Shown: in pieces, positions 16,045 to 26,246 of the stretch
Layout: every line of letters begins with the position of its first letter
Position numbering within the stretch: the stretch's first letter is position 1
Origin: Klebsiella planticola ATCC 33531
GTDB lineage: Bacteria > Pseudomonadota > Gammaproteobacteria > Enterobacterales > Enterobacteriaceae
Length of the DNA: 47,382 nt
Assembly (NCBI RefSeq): GCF_000735435.1
Contig: NZ_JMPP01000045.1
Span: 1-47,382, forward strand
Reading direction: 5' to 3'
Notes under the pieces: model-generated
What the model saw: the letters and a program-made list of their open reading frames with translations, nothing else
The model's database searches: none
What the model was told of the DNA's origin: nothing
Made by a program: the position numbers and the translations under genes

Positions 16045-17274
16045 ATGCCATCTCCACTTGCCAGTCAATTGACCCAGCGCTTCTTCCGCTACCTGGCCAT
16101 CAGCAGCCAAAGCGACCCGCGCGCTACCACGCTGCCAACCACGCCGGGACAACATGAGATGGCCCGCGAGCTTGCCGACGAGTTACGCCGCCTTGGGCTG
16201 GACGATATCGTGATTGATGACCATGCCACCGTCACCGCGGTAAAAAGAGGGAATGTTCCGGGCGCGCCGCGGATTGGCTTTATCACCCACATCGACACCG
16301 TGGACGTCGGGCTGTCCCCGGACATTCATCCACAAATTTTGCGTTTTACCGGCGAGGATCTGTGCCTGAATAGTGAAAAGCAGATCTGGCTGCGGGTTGC
16401 CGAGCATCCGGAGATTCTCGCCTACCCGGACGAAGAGATTATTTTCAGCGATGGCACCAGTGTGCTCGGCGCCGACAACAAATCGGCGGTCACGGTGGTG
16501 ATGACGGTGCTGGAAAACCTGACGCCGGAACATCGTCACGGCGATATCGTGGTGGCCTTCGTCCCCGATGAAGAGGTGGGCCTGCGGGGGGCGAAAGCGC
16601 TGGATCTCAGCCGTTTTGCCGTCGATTTTGCCTGGACTATCGACTGCTGCGAACTGGGCGAGATCGTGTATGAGAACTTTAACGCCGCGGCGGCGGAGAT
16701 TCGCTTCACCGGGGTGACCGCCCATCCGATGTCCGCCAAAGGCGTGCTGGTCAACCCGCTACTGATGGCCGCCGATTACATCAGCCATTTCGATCGCCTG
16801 CAGACGCCAGAACACACCGCTGGACGCGAAGGTTACGTCTGGTTTAACGGCATTCAGGGCGATCAAAACAGCACCCTGCTGCAGGCCAGCATTCGCGATT
16901 TCGACAGCGAGAGCTTTTTACGCCGCAAACAGCAGATTGGCGACGTCGCTGAACACATTGCCGCACAATACCCGACGGCCAGCGTCGAATTTTCGATTAG
17001 CGACACCTACAGCAACATCAGCAATGCCATTGGCGACGATCGCCGGGCCATTGACCTGATGTTCGAAGCCATGGAGAGCATTGGCGTGACGCCAAAACCT
17101 ACGCCAATGCGCGGCGGTACCGATGGTGCGGCGCTCTCGGCAAAAGGCCTGCTAACGCCCAACTTCTTCACCGGCGCGCACAACTTCCACTCGAAATTTG
17201 AGTTTTTGCCGCTGCGCGCCTTTGAGGCCTCGTATCATACGGCGTTACAGCTCTGCCTGCTGGCGGCCCGTTAA
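16045..17274 (+). CDS. PepT-like M20 tripeptidase
   Basis: The 409-residue cytosolic metallo-aminopeptidase of family M20B matches PepT in length (408 in E. coli). Motifs in order: ITHIDTVD (first zinc His and catalytic Asp), LGADNKSA (bridging Asp), PDEEVGLRG (catalytic Glu pair), [10 protein letters not shown] (zinc Asp) and [11 protein letters not shown] (last zinc His). PepT removes N-terminal residues from tripeptides. AAGGAATC precedes the ATG. As chromosomal pepT normally sits next to potABCD, this is probably a second copy. It diverges from the DppA-like gene and its stop overlaps the convergent tehB stop by three bases. Confidence 0.88.
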   Translation: MPSPLASQLTQRFFRYLAISSQSDPRATTLPTTPGQHEMARELADELRRLGLDDIVIDDHATVTAVKRGNVPGAPRIGFITHIDTVDVGLSPDIHPQILRFTGEDLCLNSEKQIWLRVAEHPEILAYPDEEIIFSDGTSVLGADNKSAVTVVMTVLENLTPEHRHGDIVVAFVPDEEVGLRGAKALDLSRFAVDFAWTIDCCELGEIVYENFNAAAAEIRFTGVTAHPMSAKGVLVNPLLMAADYISHFDRLQTPEHTAGREGYVWFNGIQGDQNSTLLQASIRDFDSESFLRRKQQIGDVAEHIAAQYPTASVEFSISDTYSNISNAIGDDRRAIDLMFEAMESIGVTPKPTPMRGGTDGAALSAKGLLTPNFFTGAHNFHSKFEFLPLRAFEASYHTALQLCLLAAR

Positions 17275-17867
17275 ACCGGCTTTTGCGCCAGCATGGTGGC
17301 AAAACGCAGTTTGATACGGTTGCCGTTGGCATCGGTGCGGTGCAGCTCGCCCACCTCTTCGTTGTACCTGAGGAACGACCAGCCGGCGTAGTAGCGCCGC
17401 AGTTCCTCAGGTTTAAAGGCAAACGGGAAGCCAACGGTGCAGGGATAATCGTCGGTGTCCATTGCCGCAACGATCAGGTTGTAGCCGCCCGGTCTGGTGC
17501 AACACTGCATGTTCGCGATGAGTCCCGGAATAGTTTTCGCTTCAAGGAACATCAGTACCACGGTGGAGAGAATAAAGTCATATTCACCGTCGAAGCTTAA
17601 GCTATTCAGATCCTTGACCGCCGCCTGGAGATTGCTCAGCTCTTCCTGCGCACGAATGCTCTCCAGATTATTGATGCTCATCGGGTTTTTATCCCACGCC
17701 GTCACATCAAAGCCGTTTGCCGCCAGATAGAGGCTATTGCGCCCGTTGCCACACCCCAGATCCAGCGCTTTTCCCGGCGGCACCTGGGTCGCGGCATAGA
17801 CCACTTCCGAGTGGGTACGGGTCAGCCCGTATTTATCAGTAAAGTAGTTTTCGTCACGGATAGTCAT
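17271..17867 (-). CDS. tehB: Tellurite resistance methyltransferase TehB
   Basis: The 198-residue SAM-dependent methyltransferase has the glycine-rich motif [17 protein letters not shown] near residue 36, followed by [10 protein letters not shown] (motif II). Its N terminus ([22 protein letters not shown]) is characteristic of TehB. It methylates tellurite/selenite-type substrates and, with TehA, gives tellurite resistance when overexpressed. The start codon overlaps the tehA stop by four bases (ATGA), so the tehA-tehB operon order is as in E. coli. Confidence 0.95.
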   Translation of the reverse strand: MTIRDENYFTDKYGLTRTHSEVVYAATQVPPGKALDLGCGNGRNSLYLAANGFDVTAWDKNPMSINNLESIRAQEELSNLQAAVKDLNSLSFDGEYDFILSTVVLMFLEAKTIPGLIANMQCCTRPGGYNLIVAAMDTDDYPCTVGFPFAFKPEELRRYYAGWSFLRYNEEVGELHRTDANGNRIKLRFATMLAQKPV

Positions 17868-18868
17868 GATAAGTCCTTATTGTTTAATAATGTGGCCCGG
17901 TCGACGCGAATCAGCAATTTCCCCCGCAGCAACAGCAGAAACGTGCGTAGCAACAGCAGTCCAATAATCAGATTGGTAAAGATAAACAACGGAATCGATA
18001 AGTAATGGAACAAGCCGCTCGGCTGGCTGTGTCCAAGATGCAATCCGGTGCTGGCCAATGCGGAAATACCAAAAGAAAAGCTCCAGAAGGACGCATTGAA
18101 CGGCTGCCGCAGGTACCACGGCATCAGACGTAGCATAAACAGCAGTTGTAAAAGGCCATAGCCAAACAGCAGTTTGGCTAACGTATCCGCCTCTGCGCCG
18201 TTGACGCTGAGCCAGGCGCTGCACGCCACCAGCGCTGGCGCCAGCTGGATACCCAGCGAGGTGCGCATCGCGGCGGGCAGTTCGCCATGGCTGCGTAGTC
18301 GTTGCAGAATCACCGGCTCCAGGCTCAGCCACGAGAAGATCCCGGCGCCAAGAAACACCAGCCCGGCGTCGTTAAAGCCGAGCGCCCCGCAGGCCATCGC
18401 GCTGATGAAATTGTTTGCCACCGTCGGTAAATAGAGTCCCGGCGTGGTGGCGTCGCTCGGGTGTTTTCCGCGCCATAGCCCGGCGCTCTGCCAGGCGGAA
18501 TAGCTCAGCTGGAGCACCACGCCAAGGCTGAACAGCAGCAGCGAGAGCGGACGAAACCACGGTACGAAGCCGATAGCCACTAACATCGTGGTGGCGGGAA
18601 ACAGGCTGACAAAGCTGCTGGCAACCGGATGGCGCATCTCCTGCAGCACGCTCCACGGGAAGCGAATGGCCCGGGAGATAAACGCTATCGTCAGCAGCGC
18701 CCAAATCATTGCCGCCAGCGCCACCAGACCATCGCCGATAGCCCGACTCACCGGCCAGAGGGTGCTGGCATAGCGCCACGCGAAGCCCATACCGATCGTG
18801 CCCAGCACCATGCCAAAATAACCTGCAGGTAAATTCAGGACCTGCCGTTCAAGCGGTTTTTTATTCAT
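17864..18868 (-). CDS. tehA: TehA tellurite-resistance/dicarboxylate-type channel (SLAC1 family)
   Basis: The 334-residue inner-membrane protein of the C4-dicarboxylate transporter/SLAC1 fold has about ten hydrophobic helices. Diagnostic parts are [21 protein letters not shown] in the first helix and the later [20 protein letters not shown] segment that lines the pore in this family. It is the first gene of the tehAB operon and diverges from ydcK across a 126-base AT-rich gap that should contain both promoters. Confidence 0.94.
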   Translation of the reverse strand: MNKKPLERQVLNLPAGYFGMVLGTIGMGFAWRYASTLWPVSRAIGDGLVALAAMIWALLTIAFISRAIRFPWSVLQEMRHPVASSFVSLFPATTMLVAIGFVPWFRPLSLLLFSLGVVLQLSYSAWQSAGLWRGKHPSDATTPGLYLPTVANNFISAMACGALGFNDAGLVFLGAGIFSWLSLEPVILQRLRSHGELPAAMRTSLGIQLAPALVACSAWLSVNGAEADTLAKLLFGYGLLQLLFMLRLMPWYLRQPFNASFWSFSFGISALASTGLHLGHSQPSGLFHYLSIPLFIFTNLIIGLLLLRTFLLLLRGKLLIRVDRATLLNNKDLS

Positions 18869-18994
18869 TTTATTTATTTTTTCAATTTATCTTTAAGTTG
18901 CATTTTAAAAGAACCTTATAAAACACGCTACGGAGATTTTTGCTATGTTTGTGTTAACCAAAAGTAAAAAGAAGCCTTGATAAGAGAAATCTTG

Positions 18995-19975
18995 ATGAAC
19001 AAATATCGTCTGAGCGACAAGGTTCGCCTGTTTCACTATGAAGAGGACGGGATTAAACATAGCGTAAATCTGCGGCAAATTGTGGCCCTGCGTGATTTCG
19101 CCGATGTGCGGGCCGGCAGCGAAGGCGGCTGGCTGGACGATGAGGCGGCGCTGAGTCAGGCGGGCACCTGCTGGATCTACGACCCCAACAGCGCGGTGTT
19201 TGCCGGTGCGCGGATCGAAGGTAATGCGCGGCTGACCGGGACCTGCATCGTCAGCCACTTCGCTATCATCCGCGACGAGGCATGGATCGACCACGGTACC
19301 ATCAGTCATCACGCCCTTATTTGTGACAACGTCACGCTTCAAAACTCCCGCGTTCGCGGCTTCTGCCGCCTTGCCGACCAGGCGCGCATTCTCCCCCACT
19401 GCCTGATTATCGCCGCCCAGGGACTGACCGCCGACCGCGATAAATATCTGCAAATCTACCAGCGGGCGACGGTCAGCGCTTCGCGCATCGTTCATCAGGC
19501 GCAGATTTACGGGGATGCCTTCGTGGAGCACGCCTTTGTTGAGCACCGGGCGGAAATATTTGACTATGCCCGGCTGGAAGGCAATGAAGAAAACGATGTC
19601 TGGGTCTGCGATAACGCCAGAGTCTACGACCATGCGCGCCTGATTGCCGGACGCGCTGAGGATGCGATACCGACGCTACGCTACAGTTCGCAGGTGGCAG
19701 AGAACGCCGTGATTGAGGGCAACTGCGTGCTCAAACATCGGGTGATGGTGGGCGGTCACGCCCGGCTGTGCGGCGGCCCGATCCTGCTGGATGACGACGT
19801 GCTGGTGCAAGGACATGCTCACATCAGTGGCGATGTGGTGATCGAACATCGGGTTGAAATTACCGACAACGCGCGGATTGAGGCGCTGAACGGCGACGCG
19901 ATTCATCTGCGCGGTCGCAAAGTGATCAATGGCGCGCAGCAGATTACCCGCACGCCGCTGCTGGGATCGCTGTAG
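18995..19975 (+). CDS. ydcK: YdcK left-handed beta-helix protein
   Basis: A 326-residue protein, the same length as E. coli YdcK. It is made of imperfect hexapeptide repeats (GNARLTGTCIV, DNARVYDHARLI, GHARLCGGPILL, GHAHISGDVVI) that fold as a left-handed parallel beta-helix, as in acyltransferases of the LpxA type. No catalytic histidine can be assigned and the activity is unknown. I start at MNKYRLS, which matches the E. coli N terminus; an in-frame start 18 bases upstream adds MIREIL without better ribosome-site support. It is convergent with rimL 34 bases away. Confidence 0.93.
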   Translation: MNKYRLSDKVRLFHYEEDGIKHSVNLRQIVALRDFADVRAGSEGGWLDDEAALSQAGTCWIYDPNSAVFAGARIEGNARLTGTCIVSHFAIIRDEAWIDHGTISHHALICDNVTLQNSRVRGFCRLADQARILPHCLIIAAQGLTADRDKYLQIYQRATVSASRIVHQAQIYGDAFVEHAFVEHRAEIFDYARLEGNEENDVWVCDNARVYDHARLIAGRAEDAIPTLRYSSQVAENAVIEGNCVLKHRVMVGGHARLCGGPILLDDDVLVQGHAHISGDVVIEHRVEITDNARIEALNGDAIHLRGRKVINGAQQITRTPLLGSL

Positions 19976-20009
19976 CGCTGTATCCCGCGCGCGCCGGGAA
20001 CCCCTATCA

Positions 20010-20576
20010 TCAGGAGGCGGGGCTATCGATAATCCGTCCGTAGATATTCTGATCGTCATAAGCGCCGTTCAGATACTCGGCCTGTTTCAGACAGCCTTCG
20101 AGGGTAAAGCCATTGTGCAGCGCCACCTGGTTGCTCTTGTGGTTAGCCACCCGGCATTTAATCACGAAGCGCCGGACTTCGCCGCGGCGAGCGTAGTAGT
20201 GCATAAAGGCCTGCAGCGCCTGGGAAAGCAGCCCTTGTCCCTGGTGATGTTCATCAATCCAGTAGCCGATGTAGCCGGTTTTATTCAGCGGTTCAATCTG
20301 GTTGAACGACAGCACGCCCACCATCTCATCGCGCAAAAACAGTAAAAACATTTTCGCGTAACCGCGCTGGTGCAGCATCACGTTTCCCTGGACATGGCGA
20401 CGGGTTTCATCTTCGCTGTCGACCGCGGCGGGCCAGCTAAGCGAATGCTGTAACCAGTGTTTATTCTTCTCCACCAGCAGGTGTAAGTCGGTAACGTAAC
20501 GCTCGTCCACCGCGCGCAGCGTCAGCTGGTCGGTGACCGGGATCGTTTCAGGAACGGGGGTTTTTTCTGCGGACAT
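20010..20576 (-). CDS. rimL: Ribosomal protein L7/L12 serine N-acetyltransferase RimL
   Basis: The 188-residue GNAT enzyme acetylates the N-terminal serine of ribosomal protein L12 to give L7. Conserved RimL stretches are QGNVMLHQRGYAKMF, the acetyl-CoA-binding HHQGQGLLSQAL and the final NQVALHNGF and CLKQAEYLN. It is about nine residues longer than E. coli RimL at the N terminus (MSAEKTPVPETIPV), so a shorter start is possible. E. coli has the small gene ydcH between rimL and opgD; here only 58 bases separate them and ydcH is absent. Confidence 0.94.
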   Translation of the reverse strand: MSAEKTPVPETIPVTDQLTLRAVDERYVTDLHLLVEKNKHWLQHSLSWPAAVDSEDETRRHVQGNVMLHQRGYAKMFLLFLRDEMVGVLSFNQIEPLNKTGYIGYWIDEHHQGQGLLSQALQAFMHYYARRGEVRRFVIKCRVANHKSNQVALHNGFTLEGCLKQAEYLNGAYDDQNIYGRIIDSPAS

Positions 20577-20591
20577 GACTCTCTCTCACTG

Positions 20592-20622
20592 CGGGAAAAC
20601 CCGTCTACGGCACGCAGACGGG
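20592..20622 (-). terminator. Hairpin after opgD
   Basis: Arms CCCGTCT (20600-20606) and AGACGGG (20616-20622) have a nine-base loop. On the minus strand the stem is followed by TTTTCCCGC. It separates opgD from rimL, but the T-run is short. Confidence 0.5.
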
Positions 20623-20634
20623 CAACCGCGACGG

Positions 20635-22311
<1,677 letters not shown>

Positions 22312-22447
22312 TTATGCCAATTGGTCGGCAACGCGACAAACAGATGCGTCGTGAATTTCGCCCACTCTAGACAAAAACGATTGATAATCCAATTGTTGGC
22401 GACAGAAAAAGCGTGAAAAAATTCTCTCCACCGAAGCGGACTGGATC

Positions 22448-22472
22448 CCTCCGCAGGTTTGCCCTGCGGAGG
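22448..22472. terminator. Perfect hairpin 3' of the amino-acid-binding protein gene
   Basis: CCTCCGCAGG (22448-22457) pairs perfectly with CCTGCGGAGG (22463-22472) around TTTGC. There is no T-run on either strand, so it may stabilise the 3' end rather than terminate efficiently. It lies eight bases beyond the binding-protein stop. Confidence 0.45.
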
Positions 22473-22480
22473 AAAGCGGG

Positions 22481-23260
22481 TTATTTGACGCTGACGTCGA
22501 TACCCGGGAAGTATTTCGCCGCCAGACGGGTGATGGTGCCGTCAGCGCGAACTTTGTCGATTGCCGCATCGAGCTGTTTTTTGGTCGCCTCGTCGCCTTT
22601 GCGCAGGCCGTAGCCGATCCCGCTGCCGAGAATAGTATCGTCAGCCACCGGTTTGCCGATAAAGCCAAAGCCTTTGCCCTGCGGCTTGCTGAGGAAACCG
22701 GCCTGCCCGGCGGCAGACATCACCAGCGAAGCATCGATACGGCCGTTCAGCAGATCTGCCCACGCCATATTTTGATCTTTGTAGGACACCACCGTTACGC
22801 CATGCTTCTCCCAGTGCTCTTTGGCAAAGGTTTCCTGAATCGAACCTTGCAGCACGCCGATGGTTTTGCCTTTCAGCCCTTCCGGGGTGGTCTCCATGCC
22901 GCTATCGGCTTTACCGACCAGCTGCGAGGGGATGCGATAAATCGGCTGAGTAAAATCAATGCTTTTGCGTCGCTGTTCGGTGATATTCATCGCCGAGTTA
23001 ATGGCGTCGAATTTCTTCGCCACCAGCCCCGGGATCAACGCATCAAACGAGGTCTCCACCCAGCTGCATTTTAGCTGAGCCGCCTTGCAAATGGCGTTTC
23101 CGAGGTCGATATCAAAACCTTCCAGCTCCCCTGCCGTATTGCGGCTTTCAAACGGCGGGTATTCCGCTTCCACGCCGTAGCGCAGTTCGCCGGCGGCAAA
23201 CGCAGAGAAGGTACACATCATCCCCAAAGCAAGGGTAAGGGCTGTTATTTTCATCTTCAT
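22481..23260 (-). CDS. HisJ/ArgT-type amino acid-binding periplasmic protein
   Basis: A 259-residue family 3 ABC solute-binding protein with a Sec signal ending SAFA and mature start AGELRYGVEAEYPPFES. The family signature GFDIDLGNAIC is followed by WVETSFDALIPGL and the second-lobe DIL-type region NGRIDASLVMSA. The closest types are lysine/arginine/ornithine- and histidine-binding proteins, but ligand choice cannot be read from sequence alone. No permease genes follow. It is 11 bases downstream of the aminotransferase gene and preceded by AAGGAG, so the two are co-transcribed. The start at 23260 or the next Met two codons on are both possible. Confidence 0.9.
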   Translation of the reverse strand: MKMKITALTLALGMMCTFSAFAAGELRYGVEAEYPPFESRNTAGELEGFDIDLGNAICKAAQLKCSWVETSFDALIPGLVAKKFDAINSAMNITEQRRKSIDFTQPIYRIPSQLVGKADSGMETTPEGLKGKTIGVLQGSIQETFAKEHWEKHGVTVVSYKDQNMAWADLLNGRIDASLVMSAAGQAGFLSKPQGKGFGFIGKPVADDTILGSGIGYGLRKGDEATKKQLDAAIDKVRADGTITRLAAKYFPGIDVSVK

Positions 23261-23271
23261 CGTGGGGCTCC

Positions 23272-24441
23272 TTAACGCGGCTTAACGTGACACAGTGCCT
23301 GCGCACCGGCCCGCAACGTGGCTTCATCTTTAGCAAAAGAGAGGCGAATCAGTTTGTTATCCGTACCATCCGTATAAAACGCCGACAGCGGGATCGTCGC
23401 CACGCCGTAGTCGGTTATCAGTCGCTTCACCATTTCGCTGTCGCTTTCGTCGCTGAAATGGCTGTAGTCCGCCAGCATGAAGAAAGAGCCGGCGCTCGGC
23501 AACAGACGGAACGGCGAGTCAGCCAGCAGCTGACGGAGTAAATCCCGCTTCTGCTGGTAGAACGGTGCCAGCGCAAGCCAGGACTGGGGATCGGTCATAT
23601 GCTCAGCAAAGGCATATTGCATCGGCGTGTCGGCGGAGAACATCAGGAACTGGTGCACCTTGCAGATCTCATCCATCAGCGCCGCCGGCGCAACGCAATA
23701 GCCGACGCGCCAGCCGGTGACGTGGTAGGTCTTGCCGAACGATGAGATGATGACGCTGCGCTCAGCCAGCTGGGGATGGGTCGCCATCCCGTGGTGGTGT
23801 TCAGCGTCAAAAACCACGTGTTCATACACTTCGTCCGACAAAATCACGATATCGGTATTGCGCGTCAGCGCCGCCAGCTGGTCTAAATCAGCGCGGGAAA
23901 ATACCTGGCCGCTGGGGTTATGCGGCGTATTGACAATAATCATCCGCGTGCGCGGGGTGATGGCGGCGCGGACTTCATCCCAGTTGACGCTAAAATCAGG
24001 CACCGTCAGCTTGATAGCCACCGGCGTCGCCCCCTGCAAGCGGACAATCGGCGCATAGCTGTCGAAAGAGGGTTCAAAGTAGATAACCTCATCGCCCGGA
24101 TGCACCAGCCCACCGATAGCCGAGTAGATCCCCTGGCTGGCGCTGGCGGTAATCAGGACTTCGTGGTCGACGTCATAACGCGTGCCGTACAGGGCCGCAA
24201 TCTTCCCGGCAATTCGCTCCTTCAGCGCTGGCAGGCCGGTCATCGGCGCATACTGGTTATGCCCCTCCTCCATCGCCCGCGTGACCCCGGCAACCAGCCG
24301 GGCATCGCAGGCAAAATTCGGCGCGCCCTGAGAAAGGTTGATGGCATTATGCTGAGCGGAAAGTTGACCGATCACGGTAAAAATTGTCGTGCCGACATCC
24401 GGCAGTTTGGAGCGCGTGGTCACCGGGGAACTGAGACTCAT
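23272..24441 (-). CDS. YbdL-like methionine-type aminotransferase (PLP class I)
   Basis: A 389-residue class I/II aminotransferase. The PLP-binding Lys is Lys237 in SSFGKTYHVTGWRVGY, nearly the same as the E. coli YbdL motif. NTPHNPSG and SDEVYEHV are the other cofactor-binding stretches. The N terminus SKLPDVGTTIFT also matches YbdL, a methionine/2-oxo-acid aminotransferase. Because E. coli ybdL is at another locus and identity looks moderate, I regard this as a paralogue and leave the symbol blank. Its coupling to an amino-acid-binding protein points to use of an imported amino acid. Confidence 0.88.
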   Translation of the reverse strand: MSLSSPVTTRSKLPDVGTTIFTVIGQLSAQHNAINLSQGAPNFACDARLVAGVTRAMEEGHNQYAPMTGLPALKERIAGKIAALYGTRYDVDHEVLITASASQGIYSAIGGLVHPGDEVIYFEPSFDSYAPIVRLQGATPVAIKLTVPDFSVNWDEVRAAITPRTRMIIVNTPHNPSGQVFSRADLDQLAALTRNTDIVILSDEVYEHVVFDAEHHHGMATHPQLAERSVIISSFGKTYHVTGWRVGYCVAPAALMDEICKVHQFLMFSADTPMQYAFAEHMTDPQSWLALAPFYQQKRDLLRQLLADSPFRLLPSAGSFFMLADYSHFSDESDSEMVKRLITDYGVATIPLSAFYTDGTDNKLIRLSFAKDEATLRAGAQALCHVKPR

Positions 24442-24544
24442 AGTTAATCCTTTCTCATTTTATTTGCATAACCATTCAATCCAATGCGCTACCCGGCGAC
24501 AACCGAATTGTTGTCATAGTAGCCATGCATTTTGATCATGCCTT

Positions 24545-24575
24545 GAGAAAAGAGACGGCCAGCCAGGGCTGGCCG
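24545..24575 (-). terminator. Terminator of ycaC
   Basis: CGGCCAGCC (24556-24564) and GGCTGGCCG (24567-24575) form a perfect 9-bp stem with a two-base centre. On the minus strand TCTCTTTTCTC follows. It starts ten bases after the ycaC stop. Confidence 0.65.
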
Positions 24576-24585
24576 GACGAGAAAA

Positions 24586-25209
24586 CTACTTGCGGGTTAA
24601 GGTGTTAAAGCTGGTCATCAGATTGCGGTAATCGGGAATATGGTTGGAAAACAGCGTCCCCAGCCCCTCAACATCATTGCGCCAGTCGCGATGCAGCTCA
24701 CACGCGGCGCCAAACCATGACATTAACTGCACGCCGGCCTGTGACATGCGATCCCAGGCAGCATCGCGGGTCATCGGGTTAAAGGTGCCGGAGGCATCGG
24801 TGATCACGAAGACCTCATATCCCTCTTCAATCGCCGACAGCGCCGGAAACGCCACGCAGACCTCGGTCACCACCCCGGCGATAATCAGCTGCTTTTTCCC
24901 CGTGGCTTTCACCGCGTTTACAAAGTCTTCGTTATCCCAGGCATTGATATTCCCCGGACGAGCAATATAGGGCGCATCCGGGAACTGCGCTTTGAGTTCC
25001 GGCACCAGCGGGCCGTTGGGGCCGTTCTCAAAGCTGGTGGTCAGGATGGTCGGCAGACCAAAATATTTCGCCATATCCCCCAGCGCCAGCACGTTGTTCT
25101 TGAATTTATCCGGGTCGATGTCGCGAACCAGAGACAACAGTCCTGCCTGATGATCCACCAGCAGCACCGCCGCCTCGTTCTTATCCAGACGTACGTAGGG
25201 TTTTGCCAT
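24586..25209 (-). CDS. ycaC: Isochorismatase-like hydrolase YcaC
   Basis: The 207-residue protein is nearly collinear with E. coli YcaC (208). The catalytic triad of the isochorismatase family is present: Asp19 in LLVDHQAG, Lys in AVKATGKKQLIIAG and Cys in VVTEVCVAFP. The family cis-peptide stretch and GTFNPMTRDAAWDRM also match. YcaC forms octameric rings; its substrate is unknown. In E. coli it lies elsewhere, so here it is part of the inserted block. It diverges from a LysR gene with a clear palindrome between them. Confidence 0.9.
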   Translation of the reverse strand: MAKPYVRLDKNEAAVLLVDHQAGLLSLVRDIDPDKFKNNVLALGDMAKYFGLPTILTTSFENGPNGPLVPELKAQFPDAPYIARPGNINAWDNEDFVNAVKATGKKQLIIAGVVTEVCVAFPALSAIEEGYEVFVITDASGTFNPMTRDAAWDRMSQAGVQLMSWFGAACELHRDWRNDVEGLGTLFSNHIPDYRNLMTSFNTLTRK

Positions 25210-25325
25210 GATTGACTCCTCATTTAAACATCAGGTTATCCCGCCAGCCTTTCCGCGCCGGCAGAGGTTTACTGCACAGGTCAAATCATAGTTTACTGGC
25301 GGGCTGAGGATTAGCCGGCAAAAGT

Positions 25326-25342
25326 GGGACGCAGTGTCCCAT
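25326..25342. promoter_or_regulatory. Candidate LysR operator between ycaC and its divergent regulator
   Basis: The perfect inverted repeat TGGGAC-N5-GTCCCA lies 117 bases before the ycaC start and 56 before the LysR start. This is the usual location for a LysR-type binding site. The rest of 25210-25397 shows no gene. Confidence 0.5.
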
Positions 25343-25397
25343 TCGCTGAACAAAGCGGGCATACTGTCCATGATCAAAATGCATAGCTGGAGATGAG

Positions 25398-26246
25398 ATG
25401 TCGCGAAGCGCCCTGCCTTTTCATGCCGTGGAAACCTTTCTGGTCACCGCCAGGCACCTTAATTTAACCCATGCCGCGCGCGAACTCTGCCTGACTCAGG
25501 GTGCCGTCAGCCGCCAGATTGCGGCGCTGGAAGCGTGGTTTGGTTTCCCGCTTTTTGCCCGCCACGCGCGCGGCCTGCATCTTTCGCCGCAGGGCAGCGC
25601 CCTCTACCCGGAGCTCCAGTCGGCGTTTGGCCGTCTGATCGCAGTGGCAGAACAGGCTCGTCAGCAGCAGACCGTGGTACGCCTGAAGGCGCCGACCTGC
25701 GCCATTCGCTGGCTGGTTCCCCGGCTGGTGGCTATCGAGCGGCGTCACCCGGAACTGCAAATCGCCCTGACCACCACCACGGAACATAGCGTCAACTTCA
25801 GGACCGAACCCTATGACGCCGCCATCGTCTTCGGGACTCACCACAGCGTCGGCGATCTGCTGTTTGAAGAGGCGCTGACGCCGGTCTGTAACGGTATCCT
25901 GACGGGGGACAACATGCTAAACGACGTCACGTTTTTGCACCCGACCCGGGATAAGACCGACTGGTCGCTATGGCTGGCGGCGTTCTCACCCGAGGCCCCG
26001 CTACTGATGCGTAAAAACCAGCACTTCGACACCATGGATCTGGCGATCACCGCGGCTATGCAGGGGCTGGGCGTCGCCATGGCTGACGCCACCCTGGTGG
26101 CTGAAGATGTCCGCGCCGGCCGCCTGGCGCGCCCTTTCACCCTAAGCGTAAAAACCGGCGCCAGCTACCGGCTGGTGGTCCGTAGCTCGCAGAGCAAAGC
26201 CGACGGTCTGGCGCGATTTCGAGAGGAGCTGGTTAATCCAGCGTAA
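25398..26246 (+). CDS. LysR-family regulator (GcvA-like)
   Basis: The 282-residue regulator has an N-terminal winged helix (FHAVETFLVTARHLNLTHAA, then LCLTQGAVSRQIAALE) of the GcvA type and a C-terminal periplasmic-binding-protein-like effector domain. GAGATG precedes the ATG with moderate spacing. It is divergent from ycaC and so likely controls it. The 3' end overlaps the convergent carboxylesterase gene by 14 bases. The effector is unknown. Confidence 0.9.
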   Translation: MSRSALPFHAVETFLVTARHLNLTHAARELCLTQGAVSRQIAALEAWFGFPLFARHARGLHLSPQGSALYPELQSAFGRLIAVAEQARQQQTVVRLKAPTCAIRWLVPRLVAIERRHPELQIALTTTTEHSVNFRTEPYDAAIVFGTHHSVGDLLFEEALTPVCNGILTGDNMLNDVTFLHPTRDKTDWSLWLAAFSPEAPLLMRKNQHFDTMDLAITAAMQGLGVAMADATLVAEDVRAGRLARPFTLSVKTGASYRLVVRSSQSKADGLARFREELVNPA

